DNA of 6,105 bases from Prevotellaceae bacterium UBA7028 (GCA_002494215.1 DLBF01000169.1:1-6105); one strand, 5' to 3'. Counted from the first letter of the stretch, positions 1-5,710 are shown. The notes: a model not told the origin generated them from the letters alone. Program-made: numbers and translations.

Positions 1-1815
1 ACGCAGGAAAGTACTCTTGCCCGTTCCCGAAGGACCGATGATAGAAATGACCTCTCCACGATGCACTTCGGTAGTGATGTCGCGCAAGACGTCAAGACTG
101 CCGAAGCTCTTTCTCAAATGAGAAATCTTAAGTGAAGAATGAAGAGTGAAGAATGAAGAATTTGCTACCGCAGTCCTGGTTACACGTTTGCGACGGCCAT
201 AGAGCAACAATACACCACCTATTATTATAATAAGGAGAACTACAACCCACCAAAGGTATCCAATCCCCTCTCTACAAGGGAGGGGCTGGGGGCGGGTCTG
301 TTGGGGGTGGGTTTCTGTAAGTATGCCGCTTTCCCCTTTCCGTGTTGCCAACACAATGTGCGAATCTATATATCCCTCGGAAAAGAGCACCTGCTTCTGT
401 CGTTCTTCGGTCATGCTGATAGCTCCCATGGCCATGTCCACCTTGTTTGTCTGCACGGCAGGAATCTGTGAGGCGAAGTCCATGGCCAGAAACTCCAGTT
501 GCCAGTTACGCCGGTTGGCCCACTCCGTCAGGATGTCAATTTCCAAGCCGGAGGGCTTGCCTGAACAGATGAAGCTGAATGGAGGCAGGGCGGGGAAGAT
601 GGCCACGTGCAGCGTCTGTCCTGTGCCACGCTGTTGAGGTATGGGTACTGCTGCAGGGTCTTCGGCATTGCGCCAGCGGCTGTAGATCTGCTGGTAGGTG
701 CCGTCCTGACGGATATCGCTCAGAAAGCTGTCGAAGTCCTGCTTCAGCTGGGTATTGTCCAAACGGAAACAGGCGCCTATGGGAATGGGCGGTATTCCTG
801 CATTCACCGTGTCCACCTTGGCCGCAAGTTCCTTGTTGAATGTCACCGAGAGATTCTCTTCGCCAATCACATCCACCTTGCCGCTCTCCAGGGATGCCAG
901 CAAGTCAGTTTCGCTGGTCACACGCAGGATATTGGCATCGGGCGCCATGCCGGTGACGGCAATGTCCTGAATACTGCCAATAATCACTGCCACGTTTTTG
1001 CCCTTGAGGGCGTTTGACAGTTGGGAGTTGCTAGTTGACAGTTGAGAGTTGACAGGTGATGGGTTGACAGGTGACAGTTGAGAGGTGAGAGTTGGTACGT
1101 AGCATAACAATCCGGATATTATCAGCACCACAGCCGCAGCGATAGCCTTCACGCGCTTGTGCTGAACAAGGCTCTGAAGCAACAGTCCGATGAGCCATGC
1201 CATCAGGAAGTAAATGATGGCCGTCACGATGAGGGGGAAGAAGGCATCGAACGTGCGCGAGCGTATCAGGTCCGAGGCGCGCGTTATGTCAGCCACAGCT
1301 ATGTAGCCCACGATGCTCGTGCCCTTCAACAGACTGATTACTTCGCCCTGATAGACGGGCATAACCGCCTTGACTACCTGAGGCAGCACAATCTTGAATA
1401 ACGTCTGCCGGGGTGTGAAGCCCAAAGCCAGTCCAGCCTCCGTCTGGCCGCGGTCAATGCCTTGGATAGTAGTGCGCAGCATCTCACTGATGTAGGCTGC
1501 CGTGTTCATGGCAAAGGTGACGATAGCCACCACAATGCCCGTAGCATCCAGCGGTGCCATCACCACATAGTACATCAGCATCAGCAACACCAGCACAGGC
1601 GTGCCGCGCATCAGATCTATATACACCTTGGCTGTTTGCTGCAGCCACCGACGGCGGCTCATGCGCATCCAGCATACCAGTCCGCCCAGCAGTGTGCCCA
1701 GCAGGACGGCGCAGAACGTGATAAGCAGCGTCACCTGCAGACCGTCGAGAATCATCCTATAGCGTTCCTCCGCTATCAGGTTGTTGTAAAAACTATCGAA
1801 CAAACTGTTTATCAT
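1..1815 (-). CDS. Single-chain polar amino-acid ABC importer (permease, permuted binding domain, ATPase); C-terminus beyond window
   Basis: Seen: one open frame of 605 codons from ATG at 1815, no stop before base 1. Residues 1-222 are a HisM/GlnP-type permease: about five helices, RGTP at 70-73, EAA loop 126-146 (EAGLALG...LP). An extra helix follows at about 224-240 after K220/R221/K223. Residues 269-386 match the lobe-II half of SBP_bac_3 (ALKGKNVAV start, DGTYQQIYSRW end); residues 399-502 match the lobe-I half (PPFSF 411-415, SMTEER with R472 as the expected carboxylate-binding Arg). A second helix, about 520-539, is followed by RRKR 541-544, then an ATPase start with Walker A GPSGTGKST at 594-602. 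Topology is self-consistent: permease C-terminus in, binding domain in periplasm, ATPase in cytoplasm. Known: PAAT importers normally use separate subunits, with SBP-permease fusions in some Gram-positives. Inferred: amino-acid uptake, substrate unknown; about 200 ATPase residues (Q-loop, signature, Walker B) lie off-window. A -7 element sits about 45 bp upstream. Confidence 0.93.
   Translation of the reverse strand, partial: MINSLFDSFYNNLIAEERYRMILDGLQVTLLITFCAVLLGTLLGGLVCWMRMSRRRWLQQTAKVYIDLMRGTPVLVLLMLMYYVVMAPLDATGIVVAIVTFAMNTAAYISEMLRTTIQGIDRGQTEAGLALGFTPRQTLFKIVLPQVVKAVMPVYQGEVISLLKGTSIVGYIAVADITRASDLIRSRTFDAFFPLIVTAIIYFLMAWLIGLLLQSLVQHKRVKAIAAAVVLIISGLLCYVPTLTSQLSPVNPSPVNSQLSTSNSQLSNALKGKNVAVIIGSIQDIAVTGMAPDANILRVTSETDLLASLESGKVDVIGEENLSVTFNKELAAKVDTVNAGIPPIPIGACFRLDNTQLKQDFDSFLSDIRQDGTYQQIYSRWRNAEDPAAVPIPQQRGTGQTLHVAIFPALPPFSFICSGKPSGLEIDILTEWANRRNWQLEFLAMDFASQIPAVQTNKVDMAMGAISMTEERQKQVLFSEGYIDSHIVLATRKGESGILTETHPQQTRPQPLPCREGIGYLWWVVVLLIIIIGGVLLLYGRRKRVTRTAVANSSFFTLHSSLKISHLRKSFGSLDVLRDITTEVHRGEVISIIGPSGTGKSTFLR
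134..161 (-). repeat. Four tandem heptamers (GAAGAAT/GAAGAGT), in-frame linker 3 of the ABC importer
   Basis: Four exact-length 7-nt units in tandem: GAAGAAT, GAAGAGT, GAAGAAT, GAAGAAT. Read on the minus strand they give NSSFFTLHSS (residues 552-561), the cytoplasmic joint between the RRKR after the last helix and the first strand of the ATPase (LKISHLRKSFG). The coding strand has no stop in any frame across the array. A change of one unit would shift the reading frame just before the ATPase. Confidence 0.85.
261..315 (-). repeat. G-rich hairpin-type repeat, in-frame linker 2 of the ABC importer
   Basis: The plus strand has runs CCCCTC (265-270) and GAGGGG (280-285) forming a 6-bp stem, then GGGGGCGGGT and GGGGGTGGGT runs. 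On the minus strand it encodes a Pro/Gln/Arg-rich stretch (about 500-518: THPQQTRPQPLPCREGIG) joining the binding domain to the seventh helix. The composition is unlike the flanking gene. The pattern of a CTCCCTTGTAG-type hairpin followed by GGGGGTGGGT resembles an intergenic repeat I know from Bacteroidota genomes; no search was possible. Confidence 0.7.
1013..1094 (-). repeat. Degenerate heptamer array (GTTGACA-like), in-frame linker 1 of the ABC importer
   Basis: About eleven degenerate 7-nt units on the plus strand: GTTGACA, GTTGAGA, GGTGACA, GGTGAGA, GTTGGGA and similar, two of them 8 nt long. On the minus strand they encode residues about 242-268, rich in Ser, Gln, Asn, Pro and Leu (SQLSPVN, SPVNSQL, STSNSQL), a flexible periplasmic linker between the sixth helix and the binding domain. 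The coding strand is pyrimidine-rich and nearly free of stops, whereas the plus strand is full of TGA. I associate such arrays with intergenic DNA in Prevotella (memory, not searched). Confidence 0.85.
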
Positions 1816-1859
1816 GGAACTTTTTCGTTGTTTTGGCGTTTATGCTAAAGAAATTTTTT

Positions 1860-1867
1860 CAAAGATA
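1860..1867 (-). promoter_or_regulatory. Putative Bacteroidota -7 promoter element for the ABC importer
   Basis: The minus strand reads TATCTTTG, an exact match to the TAnnTTTG -7 consensus of Bacteroidota primary promoters, 44 bp before the ATG at 1815. I do not see a convincing TTG at the expected -33 spacing, so the call rests on the -7 element and its position in an AT-rich spacer. Start of transcription would be around 1850-1855. There is no clear Shine-Dalgarno; the 30 bases before the ATG are A-rich, as is usual in this phylum. Confidence 0.5.
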
Positions 1868-1971
1868 GGTAAATTTCTCAAATAACCTTACTCTCTGAGC
1901 TGTTTTTTTCTGTTTCTTATTCTTTCTTTTTTTAGTTTAATAATCGGCAGAAGAAAATGGGGTAGGTTGCC

Positions 1972-2008
1972 GGCTTTTTATTCCCACGTTTGGAATAATT
2001 GATTAGCC
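1972..2008 (-). terminator. Nested inverted repeat after the barrel gene, possible terminator
   Basis: The inner arms TTATTCC (1978-1984) and GGAATAA (1992-1998) pair perfectly around a 7-nt loop. The outer arms GGCT (1972-1975) and AGCC (2005-2008) can pair across unpaired A/T stretches. It starts about 55 bp after the stop of the barrel gene. No U-tract follows on the minus strand, so a classical intrinsic terminator is not established; it could also be an mRNA-stabilising hairpin. Confidence 0.3.
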
Positions 2009-2063
2009 GTGTGGGCTTAGTTAGCTTCTAATTCGTTTGTTTTGCGGACATGTATGGTTTTCT

Positions 2064-2768
2064 TTACAGTTTAAATTTGTAACCGACAGTCAGCGTAAAC
2101 ACGCTGTTCCTGCTGTTCTTCACGCCGTCGTAGGTCAGTTTGTTCAACCTTGTAAGACCAATCTGATAGCGGGCGTCAATAGTGATAGGCACTTTGAACT
2201 GGTAAGAAATACCAACAGGAATAGAGAAATCGAATCTCTTATACTGATCCATTACATCAACAGTACCGTAAAGGTCCACATCTCTTATAACGCCATCTCC
2301 TAAAATGTCCATTTCGGCTGTTCCATGTGCACAGAACTTAGATCTGACCATGTAACCGAACTGAACGCCGGCCTTCACTGCAAATCCTTTGAAAATGTAG
2401 TAGTTGGCTACGATGGGAATTTTAATGTAGCCCAGATTATCTCTCTGGTTCTTAATCTTGACTCTGACTCCGTCCTCCCAATAACTGAAGTCATCCCATC
2501 CGCACCCCTGAGTGGTGTAGTTAAGACCGGCAGCAACGCTGAACTTTTTGGCAAACTGATATTCTGCCTCACCTCCGATGATATAACCAACGGCCATTTT
2601 TTTCTTCAGTTCCGTACCATCGTCAAGGTCATAAGAACCTACGTTTGTTATTGATGAAACAACACCACCGACATATGGCTGTAAAGACCATTTACCCTTT
2701 TCGAACTGTGCGTATGCACTGCTTGTAGCCATAAAGGCGGCTACTGCCATCATCATAATTTTCTTCAT
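2064..2768 (-). CDS. Small outer-membrane beta-barrel protein (OMP_b-brl_2-like)
   Basis: Protein of 234 residues with a clear Sec signal peptide, MKKIMMMAVAAFMATSSAYA then Q21 (AYA|Q cleavage). The mature part shows alternating polar/aromatic strands typical of eight-stranded barrels of Bacteroidota: LGYIKIPIVANYY, FAVKAGVQFGYMV, FDFSIPVGISYQF, ITIDARYQIGLTRL and a terminal strand FTLTVGYKFKL ending at the C-terminus, as expected for BAM recognition. The pattern IPIVANYY...GVQFGY...IDARYQIGL is characteristic of the PF13568-type porin family; role unknown (structural or small-molecule passage). It starts only 5 bp after the stop of the solute-binding-fold gene, so it is co-transcribed and perhaps translationally coupled. 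Family assignment is firm, function is not. Confidence 0.85.
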   Translation of the reverse strand: MKKIMMMAVAAFMATSSAYAQFEKGKWSLQPYVGGVVSSITNVGSYDLDDGTELKKKMAVGYIIGGEAEYQFAKKFSVAAGLNYTTQGCGWDDFSYWEDGVRVKIKNQRDNLGYIKIPIVANYYIFKGFAVKAGVQFGYMVRSKFCAHGTAEMDILGDGVIRDVDLYGTVDVMDQYKRFDFSIPVGISYQFKVPITIDARYQIGLTRLNKLTYDGVKNSRNSVFTLTVGYKFKL

Positions 2769-2773
2769 AATAG

Positions 2774-3619
2774 TTACTTTTTATGGTTTATTTTTTGTTT
2801 AAGTCCATATTTCTCATGCAATTTACGGAGGGTGCCGTCGGTTTTCATCTGGGCGATGACGGCGTTGACAAGTGTGAGGAGATCATCCTGCCCTTTGCGC
2901 ATCAGCACACCGATTTCGCCGTGGGTGAAAGGTTTCTCGATGAGCGGGGCAGCGAGACGCGGGTCATTTTGCACGTACCACGGGGCCTCAGTGATTTCGG
3001 TAATCATTACGTCGGCATTGCCCTTGGCCACCTGATTAGGGATTTCCTCGTTCTTCTGATAGACGATGATGGTGGCATGCGTCAGGTTCTCATTGGCGAA
3101 CTTCTCGTTCAGCCCGCCAGGGTTCACCATCACGCGCACCTCCGGCTTGTCAATGTCGGCCAGCGACTGGAAGCGATCAGCATCGGCGGCGCGGCAAAGG
3201 ATGGTCTTTCCGTTGCATAGATAGCCGTCACTCATCAGCATCGTCTCCCGTCGGGTGTCGGTAATGGTGATGCCACCGATGGCGAGGTCAAAAGTCTGCG
3301 GCTCTGCCTGAACGTCGGCGGTCAGCGTAGGCCACGAGGTCTGCACGAATGCGATGCCTACATCAATACGTTCGGCTATCTTCTCTGCCATCTCTATGCC
3401 GAAGCCCCAGTAGTTGCCGTCGGCCTCGCGGTACGACAGCGGCCGGTAGTCGCCCGTGGTTCCCACCAGCAACGTACCACGCTCAGTAATGCATTGTATG
3501 GTAGGCCGTTGTGTCTCAATAACAGGATTGTCGTCATTGTTGTTGCAACAAGTCGTTATACAAGCGCCGCAGATGACGAGGAAGGCGGCCAGTATCCATA
3601 GTTTTGCTTGCTGTATCAT
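2774..3619 (-). CDS. Periplasmic solute-binding-fold protein, probable cyclohexadienyl/arogenate dehydratase (PheC-like)
   Basis: Protein of 281 residues. The N-terminus is a hydrophobic signal with a Cys cluster (C17, C20, C24, C25), probably lipidated although no textbook lipobox is seen, followed by an Asn/Asp-rich tether. Residues about 45-272 form a complete SBP_bac_3 fold: GTTGDY 53-58, SWPTL 95-99, GGITITDTRR 115-124 with R123 as the expected carboxylate-binding Arg, VNPGGLNE 165-172, DGTLRKLHEKYG 261-272. From memory, GTTGDY, WPTL, VNPGG.NE and MIT(D/E)..EA are hallmarks of the periplasmic dehydratase PheC rather than of transport receptors. MITEITEA 205-212 keeps a Glu (E211) where PheC has its catalytic Glu. 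Inferred activity: prephenate or arogenate to phenylpyruvate or phenylalanine in the periplasm. The alternative is a receptor for an amino-acid importer. It lies 23 bp after the microprotein and 5 bp before the barrel gene. Confidence 0.8.
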   Translation of the reverse strand: MIQQAKLWILAAFLVICGACITTCCNNNDDNPVIETQRPTIQCITERGTLLVGTTGDYRPLSYREADGNYWGFGIEMAEKIAERIDVGIAFVQTSWPTLTADVQAEPQTFDLAIGGITITDTRRETMLMSDGYLCNGKTILCRAADADRFQSLADIDKPEVRVMVNPGGLNEKFANENLTHATIIVYQKNEEIPNQVAKGNADVMITEITEAPWYVQNDPRLAAPLIEKPFTHGEIGVLMRKGQDDLLTLVNAVIAQMKTDGTLRKLHEKYGLKQKINHKK

Positions 3620-3642
3620 CGTTAATATTTACTTTGTTTATA

Positions 3643-3732
3643 TTATGTTGTGGATCGTCTGATTACCACGATAGCCACAAAGACACAGAGAATGATGATC
3701 TCGGCAATCGCCCAAGGAGAAATCTTTTTCAT
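3643..3732 (-). CDS. 29-residue single-helix membrane microprotein
   Basis: A short frame, ATG at 3732 to TAA at 3643, reading MKKISPWAIAEIII then LCVFVAIVVI and RRSTT. The layout is a positively charged start (KK), one hydrophobic helix of about 17-19 residues (8-24) with a single acidic residue E11 near its start, and RR just after the helix. It sits 18 bp after the cupin stop and 23 bp before the next gene, exactly filling what would otherwise be a 131-bp hole in a tightly packed run, which argues that it is translated. I recognise no family. By analogy with small helices such as AcrZ or CydX it could be an accessory subunit of a membrane complex, but there is no sequence evidence for a partner. 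Charges on both sides leave the orientation open. Confidence 0.6.
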   Translation of the reverse strand: MKKISPWAIAEIIILCVFVAIVVIRRSTT

Positions 3733-3750
3733 GGTAATAAATCGATAATG

Positions 3751-4224
3751 TTATTTCAGTGGTATCTCCGGATGCTGCACAGCCAAGGGCAGACCCTCCT
3801 GCGAGAGGTAGAACATATAGAGAATGGCGGTCTTGGTACCTCGGTTCTCACCGTGGTGGACGGTGTTCACCATCTCTACTACTGGCTCACCCTCATGCAC
3901 CACCTTCTCCTTGCCGTCCAACCCGATGATGGTCAGTTCGCCCTGCACCAGTACACCGTAGTTCATCACGGGGTGGTGGTGCCATCCTAGTTTGTGTCCA
4001 GCGGGGAACTCGTACTTCACTGCCACCAGTTCAGGTCGACCCTGCAGGTAGTCAGGCAACTCCATACCGTCCCAGCTCTGGCTGGTGCGTATTAGTTCGG
4101 TGTGTTTTACCTGCTGGGCAGGATTGTCCTCTTGTGCTTTTACTTTGTCACAATCTCTTAATATAACTACTATGCCGATGAATAACATGATAGCAATCAG
4201 CAGTAGAATAATCTTCTGTCTCAT
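3751..4224 (-). CDS. Membrane-anchored cupin-domain protein
   Basis: Protein of 157 residues from ATG at 4224 (MRQKIILLLIAIMLF). I chose this start because it directly opens a typical signal-anchor helix (about 4-22); the longer frame to 4305 runs through repeat-rich spacer DNA. After a short tether, residues 65-145 form one cupin barrel: motif 1 GHKLGWHHHPVMNYG (76-90) with H82/H84 and GEL (95-97), motif 2 around H123 and N127. The HxH and second-motif His could bind a metal, but the usual motif-1 Glu is not present: Met87 or Asn88 occupies that place. The family is related to cupins of unknown role in Bacteroidota. The domain probably faces the periplasm. It lies 115 bp after the efflux channel gene and 18 bp before the microprotein. 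Substrate and activity unknown. Confidence 0.85.
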   Translation of the reverse strand: MRQKIILLLIAIMLFIGIVVILRDCDKVKAQEDNPAQQVKHTELIRTSQSWDGMELPDYLQGRPELVAVKYEFPAGHKLGWHHHPVMNYGVLVQGELTIIGLDGKEKVVHEGEPVVEMVNTVHHGENRGTKTAILYMFYLSQEGLPLAVQHPEIPLK

Positions 4225-4339
4225 ATTTAAACTTCTTAAACTGATTCTACATTCTACACTTTGATGCTTCGCATCGAGCCTGCTCACGCAGCCTTCAACT
4301 ATCAACTATCACTCTCCCCTCGGGGAGTAGTAGGGGGCT
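4225..4339. repeat. Repeat-rich spacer, efflux channel to cupin
   Basis: A 115-bp spacer made largely of short repeats: ATTCTAC twice in tandem (4244-4257), a small hairpin GATGC-TTC-GCATC (4263-4275), CAACTAT-type units twice (4295-4311), and a 6-bp palindrome CTCCCC/GGGGAG (4314-4327). Two of the motifs have a 7-nt period and the last resembles the G-rich hairpin element inside the ABC importer gene. I see no convincing -7 promoter element, so the cupin group may be read from the efflux operon or from a promoter I cannot recognise. Confidence 0.6.
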
Positions 4340-5710
4340 TTATTTCGTTCCACCGCCCAGGGCAATGTAGAGGGCTATGAGGGCCTGCGTGCCATTGTAC
4401 ATGTTCATGGCCTCGCTAAGCTGGGCGGAGAGCAGAGATTCCTGGGCGGTGAGTACCTCCAGATAGCTGGCCTTTCCGTTGTCCATCAGCTTATGGGTAC
4501 CGTTGAAGGCATCATGGAGCGTAAGCACCTGACGATGGTAGTACTCGTGCTTCTCGGCAGTAGCCTGGATGTCAGCAAGGGCCTCATTGACCTGATTACC
4601 GGCATCTATGACAGTCTGCACGTATTTGTTGCGCATATCCTCTTGTGTCAGCTTCGCAATCTTCAGGCCAGCCTTCAGCTTGCCGCGTGTGAAGATAGGT
4701 TGCGTTAGTTGGCCCATGACGTTGAGCAGCAGCTTGCCGGGGTCAACGATGGCAGCACCACTATTATTGGTCCAGCCGATGGTACCCGAGAGCGTGAGGG
4801 TGGGGAAGAAGGCGGCACGTGCCGTCTGTGTGTTGTAATAGGCCTCCTCTATCATGTGGTCTGCCAAACGAATGTCGGGGCGGTTGCGGAGCATCTCGGC
4901 AGATAGACCACCAAGAGCAATGGATGGGCTCAGCGCATGCTCTCCCCATTTGTTACGTGCGATATGCTGTGGCGTGATGGCCAACAGTTTGCAGAGCGAA
5001 TTCTCTGTGCTGCGGATGCTACGGCGAGTATCCACGATCTGCGTCTTCACGTTCAACCACGAGGACTCCATCTGGTTAACGGCCGTTGAATATGCCTTGC
5101 CATTCTCCCACAACGACTTCTGCGTTTGCAGAGAGGCACCCCAGAGGCTGTCTGTTTGCGTGAGGATATCCAATTGGCAGTCCAGAATCTGTAACATACT
5201 ATAATGTTGAGCCACGGCACTGACGATATTGGAGCGTACAGCCTCCTCGCCGCACTGTGCCTGCAGGAAGACCGCCTTGGCAGCTCGTTTCTTGCTGGTG
5301 ATACTACCAAACAGCTCCACATCCCAACTCATCTGCAATGGCAGGCTGTAGGTCTTGGTGACGGGACTGAGGTCGAAACTTGACAGTGCACCCTGAGGGG
5401 CGAGGCTGAATGCAGGAAGGTAGCCGAGGCGGGTAGCCTTTAGTGATGCTGCACTCTGCTCTACGGCTATGCGTGCAGAGGCAAGATTGGTGTTGTTGGC
5501 CAGTGCCTGCTCGATGAGTTGCTGTAGGAGCGGATCGGTGAAGAACTGACGCCAGCTGACAGGCATCTCCCCCTCGCCCGCAGGAGAAGGGTTGGTGCTT
5601 CCAATAACATCTGCGGGCACTTCCGCTTTCGACTCGTATTTCTTATAGAGGCCGCAGCTTGTGAGCGCAAGACTCACAAGGGCAACGGTAGTGATATTCT
5701 TATAGTTCAT
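4340..5710 (-). CDS. Outer-membrane efflux channel lipoprotein (TolC/OprM, NodT family)
   Basis: Protein of 456 residues from ATG at 5710, normal for the family. The start gives a textbook lipoprotein signal: MNYKNITTVALVSLALTSC with lipobox LTSC and C19 as the lipidated residue, then GLYKKYE as in many Bacteroidota channel proteins. The body holds two outer-membrane efflux repeats. The first begins near SWRQFFTDPLLQQLIEQAL (52-70), with the LPAFSLAP strand and SWDVELFGS (the W-D-L-F-G hallmark). The second begins near RNRPDIRLADHMI, with FFPTLTLSGTIGW and QPIFTRGKLKAGL. It forms the trimeric exit duct of the tripartite pump whose RND subunit ends 38 bp upstream. Residues 40-48 (NPSPAGEGE) look like a repeat-derived insertion before the first helix. 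Substrate of the pump cannot be told from this part. Confidence 0.95.
   Translation of the reverse strand: MNYKNITTVALVSLALTSCGLYKKYESKAEVPADVIGSTNPSPAGEGEMPVSWRQFFTDPLLQQLIEQALANNTNLASARIAVEQSAASLKATRLGYLPAFSLAPQGALSSFDLSPVTKTYSLPLQMSWDVELFGSITSKKRAAKAVFLQAQCGEEAVRSNIVSAVAQHYSMLQILDCQLDILTQTDSLWGASLQTQKSLWENGKAYSTAVNQMESSWLNVKTQIVDTRRSIRSTENSLCKLLAITPQHIARNKWGEHALSPSIALGGLSAEMLRNRPDIRLADHMIEEAYYNTQTARAAFFPTLTLSGTIGWTNNSGAAIVDPGKLLLNVMGQLTQPIFTRGKLKAGLKIAKLTQEDMRNKYVQTVIDAGNQVNEALADIQATAEKHEYYHRQVLTLHDAFNGTHKLMDNGKASYLEVLTAQESLLSAQLSEAMNMYNGTQALIALYIALGGGTK
5566..5595 (-). repeat. Possible repeat-derived segment inside the efflux channel gene
   Basis: The plus strand reads TCTCCCCCTCGCCCGCAGG followed by AGAAGGGTTGG, resembling the CTCCCCTCGGGGAG-type element in the spacer at 4314-4327. 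It encodes NPSPAGEGE (residues 40-48), a flexible Pro/Gly/Glu stretch between the lipid-anchored N-terminus and the first helix. The similarity is short and may be chance. Confidence 0.35.

Larger units (their letters stand above)
1816..2063. other. 248-bp AT-rich intergenic spacer, barrel gene to ABC importer
   Basis: No supportable gene lies here. It contains an inverted repeat near the barrel-gene end (1972-2008), a long T/C-rich tract on the plus strand (about 1901-1934, purine-rich on the transcribed minus strand), and the -7 promoter element at 1860-1867. It separates the four-gene run from the ABC importer and makes independent transcription of the importer likely. Confidence 0.7.

Noticed and set aside
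323..1017. Plus-strand open frames (323-637, 579-839, 607-1017, 755-970) as genes
   Set aside because: They lie opposite the 605-codon minus-strand ABC importer, whose domains and motifs are clear; their translations show no recognisable fold.
1013..1094. CRISPR array
   Set aside because: The units are 7-8 nt with no spacers of uniform length, and they are translated in frame within a conserved gene.
1..1815. Three or four separate genes (permease, binding protein, ATPase) instead of one
   Set aside because: I translated the minus strand line by line from 1815 to 1 and found no stop; no junction offers a stop plus a start, and the topology works as one chain. Sequence error cannot be excluded, but three errors at three joints would be needed.
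1159..1848. Plus-strand frames (1159-1401, 1462-1848), the second rich in His and Gln
   Set aside because: They are antisense to the permease domain; the His/Gln richness is the complement of its Leu/Met/Val-coding codons.
1879..1882. TTTG as a -33 element for the importer promoter
   Set aside because: It is only 11 bp from the -7 element, too close for the usual spacing of about 19-21 bp.
2037..3220. Plus-strand frames opposite the barrel and PheC-like genes (2037-2303, 2325-2654, 2783-3220)
   Set aside because: They are shadows of well-supported minus-strand genes with signal peptides and family motifs.
4225..4305. Longer cupin start at 4305
   Set aside because: The extra 27 residues are encoded by repeat-rich spacer and would bury the signal-anchor helix behind a charged, unrelated leader; ATG at 4224 opens the helix directly.
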